A stretch of DNA of 64,000 nucleotides from Planctomycetaceae bacterium (GTDB lineage Bacteria > Planctomycetota > Planctomycetia > Pirellulales > Pirellulaceae): contig JACKHN010000033.1 of the NCBI GenBank assembly GCA_020638975.1, positions 1-64,000 of the forward strand, read 5' to 3'. Under the pieces are notes generated by a model. It did not search any database, was not told the origin of the DNA, and saw only the letters and a list, made by a program, of their open reading frames with translations. Made by a program: the position numbers and the translations under genes. Positions within the stretch are counted from its first letter, which is position 1. The number at the start of each line of letters is the position of its first letter. This document shows, piece after piece, positions 16,147 through 22,025 of this stretch.

Positions 16147-16581
16147 GTGGACATTCAAAGTAGCCAAGCCGATATGTGTAATGCACCGAAACCCGCGATG
16201 GTTACTGGCCAACAGGCCGACCATCATGATGTGAGATTGAGCCGGGTATTAGATTACCAAGCCAGTTCGCTCGACAAAGAGGATCCTCTGGAAGCGAACC
16301 TTGGCTCAATCAACAGCGGCTTGATGCGGATAGCGCTATGGCTAGATGAGACGATTGAACAGACGGTGCGGAGTGGAGCCCCGAATGCCGAACGCCTCAC
16401 GAGAATCTTGCCGGCGATCGATACTCACTTGCGCTTGACGCGCCAAGTGGATCGGTTTGCGCAACTTGAGCTACGAGCTGTTGAGGCCCGCAAGCCGAAG
16501 TCAATAGACAGCGGTAGTGCAAAGCTCGCGGACGCCTCGTTGGTTTCGGGCATCAGCCAAAGCGAAGATTCCGCAGTTTGA
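16147..16581 (+). CDS. Hypothetical helical protein, last gene of the operon
   Basis: 144 residues beginning with GTG at 16147, directly after a very strong site (AAAGGAGG, spacing six). The region SGLMRIALWLDETIEQTVRS and the following ITHLRLTRQ-type helix (LPAIDTHLRLTRQVDRFAQL) predict an all-helical core with a disordered N-terminus and tail. No family was recognised. It begins 12 bases after the preceding gene and ends 66 bases before the transposon-end repeat array. Confidence 0.6.
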   Translation: MDIQSSQADMCNAPKPAMVTGQQADHHDVRLSRVLDYQASSLDKEDPLEANLGSINSGLMRIALWLDETIEQTVRSGAPNAERLTRILPAIDTHLRLTRQVDRFAQLELRAVEARKPKSIDSGSAKLADASLVSGISQSEDSAV

Positions 16582-16646
16582 TACCCATGCGAAATCCAGC
16601 GACCCGATGAGCGTCCACATTCTATTTGTCCCTCGCGCTCACCTGC

Positions 16647-16801
16647 CACGTGCCAAGTAGTTTGTGGAATTGTTGGGCTGTGGCCAAGTTTTGTGTGGAT
16701 CGTGTGACAAGTAGTATGTGGAAAGTGGTCTTAAGTCGTTTCCGCTCCGTTAGTTTCGTGACAGGTTTTATGTAGAACACCAAGGGCATCGACGGGCGAC
16801 A
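16647..16801. mobile_element. Probable transposon end A with four TnsB-site-like repeats
   Basis: Four 19-bp repeats occur in one orientation: TGCCAAGTAGTTTGTGGAA (16651), TGGCCAAGTTTTGTGTGGA (16681), TGACAAGTAGTATGTGGAA (16705) and TGACAGGTTTTATGTAGAA (16759). They resemble TnsB binding sites of Tn7 (GACAAAATAG...GGAA). The stretch ends in GGGCGACA at 16801, giving the expected TGT at the outer tip when read from outside. Similarity to the second array also stops at this GCGACA. A minus-strand ORF is cut exactly here. One caution: in Tn7 and ShCAST the GACAA end of each site points outward, which would put the tip on the left, so the polarity needs checking. Confidence 0.65.
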
Positions 16802-17016
16802 TGCCAAAGCCATCGTATGAGGTAAACCAGAGTCTCACTCTTCAACGCAGCCGGAGACCAAGTCGCCGGATCGGTCGCCAACACTGCCAGAATCTCGGAC
16901 TCCACATCTGCGAAGCGCAAAAGTGGCTTTCCGCTCCGTTTGTACGTCTGTGTCAGCGCAACCAGACTCACAGTACTCGGTGAAGCGGCGACTGTTGGTG
17001 GGGGTGGTTGGTCCAT
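16802..17016 (-). pseudogene. ORF interrupted by transposon end A
   Basis: A protein-like frame starts at ATG 17016 (MDQPPPPTVAASPSTVSLVA) and runs for about 71 codons with plausible composition (RFADVESEILAVLATDP, then LKSETLVYLIRWLW). It then enters the putative transposon tip at 16801 and stops 33 bases later inside the repeat array. The rest of the gene would lie beyond the other transposon end, outside the window. I cannot name the family. If the reading is right, it marks the gene into which the element inserted. Confidence 0.45.
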
Positions 17017-17573
17017 ACAAGTTCTTCAACCGGTGAATTTTGCGAACCGGAAATCGAAACGGGAGTTTTTTTGCGAATTTCCTCTGGGGCCGAAAACTAC
17101 GATACCGCAACTTGAACGGCAAACCGGCAAAAGCAGTTTAGCGGCAAGGACTTACAGCGACGAGCAGATTTGGACTCCGCCTCTGCTGGAGCCAAGAAAT
17201 TTCGTCAAATGAACCGCATTGAGCTGTGCCTTGTCTTCGGATTCTTCCAAGGCAATCCGCAGTGGGTATCCGAACACGTTGTTGCTGCCCCAAAAGCGGA
17301 TCGACCTCAAGGTGGCATTCCGATATCGTGACAATCTACTGGGAGGAGCCGCCGCTTGCCTGAGGCAGGGGAACTGGTAAGCGGTGGGGACTTCTGCCCT
17401 TGGATCGACGTTCAGTAACCCTATTTGCTTCAAGGACTTGCGTCGGTATTGAGTTAATCGTGCTTTGCTGTGGTAAAATATTCCGTTGACGGAATAATTC
17501 TCTTGAGCTAATATTTATCGAGAGGGAGTGGTTTCTCGATGCCGAAGATGTCGAGGAGCTGCTTTAGCAACTG
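17017..17573. other. Gene-poor stretch before the XRE operon
   Basis: No supported gene. Reading toward the next gene, residues LELIFIEREWF can be translated from about 17500-17532 without a start codon and with an in-frame TAG at 17565; this resembles the N-terminus of RelE/HigB-type toxins and may be a remnant. A regulatory palindrome at 17479-17496 is listed separately. Confidence 0.35.
17473..17496 (+). promoter_or_regulatory. Perfect palindrome next to a -10-like box
   Basis: TATTCCGT TG ACGGAATA (17479-17496) is a perfect 8-bp inverted repeat with a two-base centre, immediately after TAAAAT (17473-17478), a candidate -10 box. This looks like an autoregulatory operator of the kind placed before toxin-antitoxin or XRE operons. 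The XRE protein at 17950 is the likely ligand. Confidence 0.6.
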
Positions 17574-17930
17574 ATGGGACTGGGTAAGGCTGAACGCTTC
17601 CAAGAGTTTCTGAAGCGTCTTGAGAAGTCGACACCAGCGAGTTCGCATGACGACGCCTTCAAGCTCTTGGGTGAAACCCTGAATCAGGTTGAAGACGAAT
17701 TTACCAATATCCCGTTTCAACCCGAGCATTGGCAAACCGATGGCCGAATGTATCCACCTGAAGAGGACAATGCTCGGGAAGTCGAAGGAAGAAGCGATGT
17801 CGTTCGCTACCGACATAAGGCCCACAACACGTTCATTCGCGACAACGGTGCGATTGAGATTCGGGATGTCGATGGAAAAGTCCTTTTCGAGAAATGCGGC
17901 TCGGACGGACGGGGTGTAGACCTCCAGTAA
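17574..17930 (+). CDS. Small conserved protein, possibly toxin/immunity related
   Basis: 118 residues from ATG 17574; no good Shine-Dalgarno sequence is visible at normal spacing. The N-terminal helix (MGLGKAERFQEFLKRLE) is followed by DAFKLLGETLNQVEDEFTNI and a beta-rich C-terminus with WQTDGRMYPPEED, HNTFIRDNGAIEI and EKCGSDGRGV. I recognise this architecture loosely from proteins near RHS/contact-dependent toxins but cannot assign a role. The next gene is an XRE regulator 19 bases downstream, so the two form an operon behind the palindromic operator. It may be a toxin, an antitoxin partner or a displaced passenger. Confidence 0.6.
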   Translation: MGLGKAERFQEFLKRLEKSTPASSHDDAFKLLGETLNQVEDEFTNIPFQPEHWQTDGRMYPPEEDNAREVEGRSDVVRYRHKAHNTFIRDNGAIEIRDVDGKVLFEKCGSDGRGVDLQ

Positions 17931-17949
17931 CAAAGAGCAAAGGTGACCG

Positions 17950-18507
17950 ATGGCTAGCATATCTTTGATGCCGATTGAGACGTTGGAGCGATCTCTGAAG
18001 GAACGTTTTCCTGACGCTCAAGTTGTGCTGGATCGGCCACGCAAAGCCTCAGGCGCATGGTTTCTCGACATCGCCCTGAATCAGCATCCGGTGATTGTGC
18101 AGTGGCAGCAGGGCAAAGAATTCGGCGTCTCGTCCTCGCCGGAGAAAGTGTTTGGCGAGGGTGCCGATGAAGTTTACAAGGATGAAGAGGCCGCTTACGG
18201 CCGAATTGTCTCGTTGCTTCTGTCTCGGACATTCACTTCTCCACCACCGGCGGTCAGCCTCAAAGAGCTTCGAAAGGAAAACGGCCTGTCGCAAGCTGAG
18301 ATCGCAGAGATTCTTGAGAGGCAGCAAGGAGAGATTTCGAAAATCGAGCGACGGAAAGATGTCTTAGTCAGCACGCTTGCCGACTACGTGAGAGCGGTCG
18401 ATGGTGAGTTGCAGATCATCGTCCGACTGCGTGACGGCAGGATTCGTCGGGTTCAACTGGAAGATGCGGTCGAATCAAATCCACGTCCAGCAGCGTTAGC
18501 TCGATAA
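17950..18507 (+). CDS. XRE-family transcriptional regulator/antitoxin-like
   Basis: 185 residues from ATG 17950 (AAAGGTGA upstream). The N-terminal domain (about 1-90) is unnamed but protein-like (GAWFLDIALNQHPVIVQW, GEGADEVYKDEEAAYGRI). An XRE HTH follows at about 100-150 (LKELRKENGLSQAEIAEILE, then QQGEISKIERRKDVLVSTL) with a short beta tail (GELQIIVRLRDGRIRRVQL). This HTH subtype is common in HigA-type antitoxins and related solitary regulators. It probably binds the palindrome at 17479. The pairing with the 118-residue protein suggests a toxin-antitoxin-like unit, unproven. Confidence 0.75.
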   Translation: MASISLMPIETLERSLKERFPDAQVVLDRPRKASGAWFLDIALNQHPVIVQWQQGKEFGVSSSPEKVFGEGADEVYKDEEAAYGRIVSLLLSRTFTSPPPAVSLKELRKENGLSQAEIAEILERQQGEISKIERRKDVLVSTLADYVRAVDGELQIIVRLRDGRIRRVQLEDAVESNPRPAALAR

Positions 18508-18522
18508 CGAGGGGAAAGAGCA

Positions 18523-18882
18523 ATGAGCGACGGCACAATTACTTGCAACCTGGTCGTACTCCGAAGTCGTGACCTCGACCGCGCGCACTCCTTCTATCGT
18601 GCTTTAGGACTGAGTTTTGTCCGACATTCTCACGGTAGTGGTCCTGTCCACTTGGCGAGCGAATCCGCGGGGCAGGTCTTCGAGATTTATCCTCTGACGG
18701 ATCGTGGGGGTCCAACCAATTCTACTCGCGTGGGTTTCGCTGTCCCTTCAGTTGACGACACTTACGCTTCGCTACTTTCTGCTGGCGGGATTGCGGTTGC
18801 ACCGCCGAAAGACTCGCGATGGGGGCGGCGAGCCGTTGTCGCCGATCCAGACGGACACCGAGTTGAGCTGTCTGCGAAATAG
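18523..18882 (+). CDS. VOC (glyoxalase/bleomycin resistance) family protein
   Basis: 119 residues, ATG 18523, preceded by GAGGGGAAA, 15 bases after the XRE gene. It has the paired beta-alpha-beta-beta-beta modules of the vicinal oxygen chelate fold: LVVLRSRDLDRAHSFYRALG, VHLASESAGQVFEIYPL, VGFAVPSVDDTYASLLSAGG and the closing VVADPDGHRVEL. Metal-ligand positions typical of the fold (H near VHL, E near FEIYP, E in HRVEL) are present. VOC proteins include lyases, dioxygenases and drug-binding proteins; the substrate cannot be told from sequence. It is likely the last gene of this small operon and cargo in the interval between the two transposon-end arrays. Confidence 0.85.
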   Translation: MSDGTITCNLVVLRSRDLDRAHSFYRALGLSFVRHSHGSGPVHLASESAGQVFEIYPLTDRGGPTNSTRVGFAVPSVDDTYASLLSAGGIAVAPPKDSRWGRRAVVADPDGHRVELSAK

Positions 18883-18960
18883 ACAGCCATCTCCGAGCAC
18901 AACCCTTTTCCGAACGCGCCCTCTTCTTGGCAGCGACAGAAAAGGCAGAACTACAACGCT

Positions 18961-19323
18961 TTAGCGGTTTCGATCGGGACGAATCTGCCCGTGGGCAACG
19001 ATGCGTTGCTTCCAGGTTGTGGGACGGTCGTCTCGCCAGAGATGTGTGCCGATGTCGTGGGCGTCGAGTAAATCGAGCATGCGTCGTCCAGGTTCGTCAC
19101 GACCAACGATACCGGCCACGCTTACGAGCGCGCCCAGTGATGTCGCGATCATAGCGACAGCGGCCGCTCCTCCTAGACGATTTTCTTCGCTGGCGACTCG
19201 GATCACCGCGCTTGGTTGCTCGGGATTGAGCTTGGTTGCATCGCCGATAAAGTAGCGATCAAGGATCAAGTCACCAACGACCGTTATTCGCGGCGCTGGT
19301 TGAGGTATTCTTGGCTCACGCAT
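18961..19323 (-). pseudogene. N-terminal fragment of a PfkB/HldE-type sugar kinase
   Basis: 120 codons from ATG 19323. The sequence ITVVGDLILDRYFIGDATKL, EQPSAVIRVASEE, RLGGAAAVAMIATSLGA and VSVAGIVGRDEPGRRM matches the N-terminus of RfaE/HldE-type heptose-7-phosphate kinases. It ends after IRPDRNR, where the family would continue for at least 200 residues with the ATP-binding and GAGD catalytic region, so the enzyme cannot be active. It abuts the helicase fragment, which points to rearrangement or end-wise decay in this interval. Confidence 0.65.
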
Positions 19324-19364
19324 TACATTGCCTCATCTTAAACCTCGGCGTGCAGGCGAGGTAC

Positions 19365-19615
19365 CAAAAGCGAAGCCCCAAGCGATACTGCCGGACAAGA
19401 ACGGCAGACGCATCGAGCCAGCAACCAGGTGGATCGACTTTGCCTCGCAGCATTTCGGCGGGGCGACCATAGAAGAACAGATCATGCGGCCGTTGATTGA
19501 CGACCGAGACTATCAGCGCCGTACCAGTCGCGCGGCCCGCGCGGCCATGTGTCTGCATTAAGCCGAACTCGCTGGTCACTTGCCATGTCAGTCGGCGTTC
19601 AATGTCGTCACGCAA
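19365..19615 (-). pseudogene. Fragment of a superfamily II helicase C-terminal domain
   Basis: The stretch THGRAGRATGTALIVSVV, NQRPHDLFFYGRPAEMLRG and KVDPPGCWLDASAVLVRQY is the motif VI region (Q/G-R-A-G-R) and following segment of large DEAD/DEAH helicases of the type found in bacterial defence and DNA-processing clusters. Only about 80 residues remain. The upstream helicase body and the rest of the C-terminus are missing, and the frame drifts into the HldE fragment start. The exact helicase family cannot be fixed from this piece. Confidence 0.55.
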
Positions 19616-19855
19616 GACTTTCGGCGGTTGGTCTGCCGAAGCGTTGTCACGAAAGTTAACAAAGTCCGGATATGCTCTGTTACTCGGTGTCCAACTGCAT
19701 AGTGCCGCTTCCGGCGCCGACGTCTGCTGATGTCTCTTCCTACGTTAAGGGAGATAAGCTCCATGTCCGAACCGGTCCAACCTTTTTGTCGGCGACGACG
19801 TGAGTCGGTATTCTGTGGGGAGTTGTGGCCGCCAACAAACGGGGGAGCGACACAT

Positions 19856-20007
19856 CACGTGCCAAAAAGGTGTGTAGAATTCTTGGCTGCTGGCCAGGTA
19901 GTTTGTAGACGGTGTGACAAGTAATCTGTGGAATACGACCGTAAGTCGTTGCGGCTCGGTGGAGTTCGTGACAGCTTATTAGTAGGCCACCACCACGGTG
20001 TGCGACA
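19856..20007. mobile_element. Second, diverged transposon end B
   Basis: This 152-bp stretch aligns along its length with end A and is roughly two thirds identical by eye. It has the same opening CACGTGCCAA, a TGACAAGTAATCTGTGGAA repeat (19915), the conserved GTAAGTCGTT and TTCGTGACAG blocks, and the same GCGACA tip (ends 20007). It lies in the same orientation as end A, 3.2 kb away. The last repeat (TGACAGCTTATTAGTAGGC) is degenerate. It is best read as the end of a related element or a relic of an earlier insertion. Confidence 0.6.
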
Positions 20008-20184
20008 TAAAAGCTGTCATTTGCGACCAACTGGTTGGCCGGTTGCGACGAATTTCTTGTTACGGGATGTGGCCTCTGCTTATTGATGGGCAACAAGGTC
20101 GGTCCCAAAAGCAAGTTTATCACGAAGTGTCAACTTAAGTGCCGTAGGCTTCAGGGCTTTGCAGTTTTTCAAACTGAGAGGTTT

Positions 20185-20253
20185 GTACGACGGGCCTCCG
20201 AGCCCGTCGATGAATCTAAGTCGTTATTCGACGGACTCGGAGGCCCGTCGTAC
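20185..20253. repeat. 26-bp inverted repeat (palindromic element)
   Basis: Arms 20185-20210 and 20228-20253 match at 25 of 26 positions (core GGGCCTCCGAG / CTCGGAGGCCC) around a 17-base loop. It is a GC-rich dispersed palindrome type also seen elsewhere in the window; it could act as a bidirectional terminator before the GNAT gene. Confidence 0.85.
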
Positions 20254-20316
20254 ATCTTGTGCAACTTCAACAAACGAAAAGCCCTGCCGTAGGCTTGAAT
20301 CCTACCGAGGGAAGAC

Positions 20317-21102
20317 ATGCGAACGAGATCTTTGGGATTCCGGACTGATTTGATGCTCGCGGCCTTCGACGGAGAGGTTTCCTACGGCGATGGCTATATT
20401 GCGGCGCGAACCCCGTCATGCCCGCAGTTTTGGTGGGGCAACTTTGTGCTTTTCGCTGAACCTCCACAACCTGGGGAAATGGAACGCTGGGAAGCGATCT
20501 TCGACGAAGAGGTCGGACGCATACCAGGAGTCGGACATCGCAACCTCGCCTGGGATGTTATTGATGGTTCACAAGGTGACTCGAACTCGTTTGTCGAGAA
20601 AGGCTACATGCTGACCCAGGATTTCTTTTTGGCGGCAACCAAGACGACTCCAACACTGCACACTCGTAAGGATATCCACGTGCGTCCCCTCAACACGGAC
20701 GAGGACTGGCGAGACGCACTGGAGATCGAGCAACAATCGTTCGATTCCAGTCCGAGTTTCCAAGAGTTTCTAAGGCGGCAGATGGACCGTAATCGAGCAT
20801 TAATTGCAAGAGGCGTTGGTCTGTGGTTCGGCGCTTTTTCTTATGGCGAAATGGTTGCGACAATGGGCCTCTTTGTGCAAGGTGGGTTGGGGCGTTGCCA
20901 AGGAGTAGCGACCGCGCCGAGGCACCGTCGAATGGGATGTTGCTGCACCATGGTCCACGCAGTCTGCTCGTACGGCTTGGCACAGATGGGAGCTGAACAG
21001 ATTGTTATCATGACCACGCCAGGTAGCGCTGCCTCGCGAGTTTACCAGTCTGTCGGGTTCACGTTGCGCGAACGGGTGTCGAGCCTGTCGGTTATAGGGT
21101 AG
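20317..21102 (+). CDS. GNAT-family N-acetyltransferase
   Basis: 261 residues from ATG 20317 with GAGGGAA upstream. The acetyl-CoA site motif A is visible near residues 193-215 (RCQGVATAPRHRRMGCCCTM, a variant of the Q/R-x-x-G-x-G/A signature with ATAPRHRR preceding). Motif B follows (ASRVYQSVGFTLRER, the usual A-x-x-x-Y-x-x-x-G-F). The N-terminal 110 residues form a second, GNAT-like half (FWWGNFVLFAEPPQPGEMER), as in two-domain acetyltransferases. The substrate is unknown. Motif A has Arg-Met-Gly instead of R-G-x-G, so activity is uncertain. It lies just outside transposon end B. Confidence 0.75.
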   Translation: MRTRSLGFRTDLMLAAFDGEVSYGDGYIAARTPSCPQFWWGNFVLFAEPPQPGEMERWEAIFDEEVGRIPGVGHRNLAWDVIDGSQGDSNSFVEKGYMLTQDFFLAATKTTPTLHTRKDIHVRPLNTDEDWRDALEIEQQSFDSSPSFQEFLRRQMDRNRALIARGVGLWFGAFSYGEMVATMGLFVQGGLGRCQGVATAPRHRRMGCCCTMVHAVCSYGLAQMGAEQIVIMTTPGSAASRVYQSVGFTLRERVSSLSVIG

Positions 21103-21126
21103 TGGTGCAGTTTGAAATTCCAGAAA

Positions 21127-21178
21127 GTAGGACGGCCACTCTTGGCCGTCTTTTGTCGGGCAGGAGTGGCCGACTTAC
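21127..21178. repeat. Imperfect inverted repeat
   Basis: GTAGGACGGCCACTC at 21127-21141 pairs with GAGTGGCCGACTTAC at 21164-21178, with a further small internal stem (GACGGCCA/TGGCCGTC). It could form a hairpin just after the GNAT stop and act as its terminator. Confidence 0.65.
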
Positions 21179-21216
21179 GGCACACTGCACCATTACCGGT
21201 GTCGGCCTCGTAGCGT

Positions 21217-21509
21217 CAGGGCTTTTAACATCTTTGGAGAGGGGCATAGTCTCACCGGCACGGAGGGTCGCAACAACCTCTGCCGGGGCTGTAAAGCCCC
21301 GGAATCATTTGCGATATGTGCTGAAAGCCCCGATAGGTGCGACACACTTCACACCTCACCACCTGTGTCGCCCCTATCGGGGCTTGGCCGAGTTGGGTGC
21401 AAGCAACCGGGGCTGTAAAGCGCCGGCAAGGGTTGTGTCAGCCCTATTGGGCTTATTCTCCCAGCAAAACCACCACTCAATGGTCGGCCTAAACATGTTA
21501 AAAGCCCTG
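21217..21509. repeat. Nested inverted repeats, MITE-like
   Basis: Perfect 15-bp outer arms CAGGGCTTTTAACAT (21217-21231) and ATGTTAAAAGCCCTG (21495-21509) enclose an inner palindrome at 21325-21345 / 21365-21385 (20 of 21 positions paired, 19-base loop; core CCCCGATAGG). The outer arms are also flanked by GGCCTCGTAGCG on both sides, as direct copies. The arrangement resembles a small non-autonomous element. Confidence 0.6.
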
Positions 21510-21665
21510 GCCTCGTAGCGCTGCCCGTAAGTGCCGCCCGACAAGTGACTGCACCTGATGATTGCAGTAATGTCTTGGATGGAAAAGGTGAACGTAGCCG
21601 CTGCACGTGAGACAAACTCGCGAAGTCGCTGAAGTGTCAACAACCGCCAGTTTGAAGATGTTTAG

Positions 21666-22025
21666 CTAAGGCAAGCCGGAGAACCGAAAGCAGCCGAAGT
21701 GCAAAGCCATCCCGGCATTCGATCCCTCCGATATCCCCTGATCGCGTGCGGCCAAGATGATGCCCACGTCAGCACGCCTCAAAGCCTTTCCGACGCTTTG
21801 CTGCGACACACCGAGGAAGGAACGAAACATAGGCCATTCACTCGCTTCGTCCTCCTTGTACTCGTCAGGCACGGTCACGATGCAGCGATAGGTCAGCTTC
21901 GTCGTATAGTCTCGCTCGATAACGTGCTCTCGGGTCTCGGCAGCGCTGGCTTGCTGCGGCGACGCGGAAGCAAGAGTCACCAGGACAGATAGCAAGATCA
22001 ACACGCGGTTGAGTAATCTCATCAT
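21666..22025 (-). pseudogene. Truncated secreted esterase-like protein
   Basis: 119 codons from ATG 22023-22025. It starts with a good signal peptide (MMRLLNRVLILLSVLVTLAS, with cleavage expected after ASA) and then TTKLTYRCIVTVPDEYKED, which resembles the N-terminal strand of planctomycete alpha/beta hydrolases, where W-P-x-x-x-F-L-H-G should follow. Instead the frame reads SEWPMFRSFLGVSQQS and continues with unrelated sequence. The catalytic Ser/His regions are absent. It overlaps the stop of the beta-helix gene upstream by four bases, so the fragment may still be translated. Confidence 0.55.

Larger units (their letters stand above)
19616..20316. other. Non-coding interval holding transposon end B and a palindrome
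   Basis: No supported gene. It contains the second end array (19856-20007) and the inverted repeat at 20185-20253, both listed separately. Open frames here overlap those structures and have no protein-like composition. Confidence 0.5.
21103..21665. other. Repeat-rich intergenic region
   Basis: No supported gene in this 560-base stretch. It holds three sets of inverted repeats (21127-21178, 21217/21509 and 21325-21385), listed separately, and several AAAGCCCC-type half-palindromes, so it seems to be a landing pad for palindromic elements. Confidence 0.6.

Noticed and set aside
17150..17200. tmRNA- or tRNA-like 3' end (GGACTCCGCC...GGAGCCA)
   Set aside because: There is no CCA end, no acceptor pairing partner upstream and no T-arm; the resemblance is only local.
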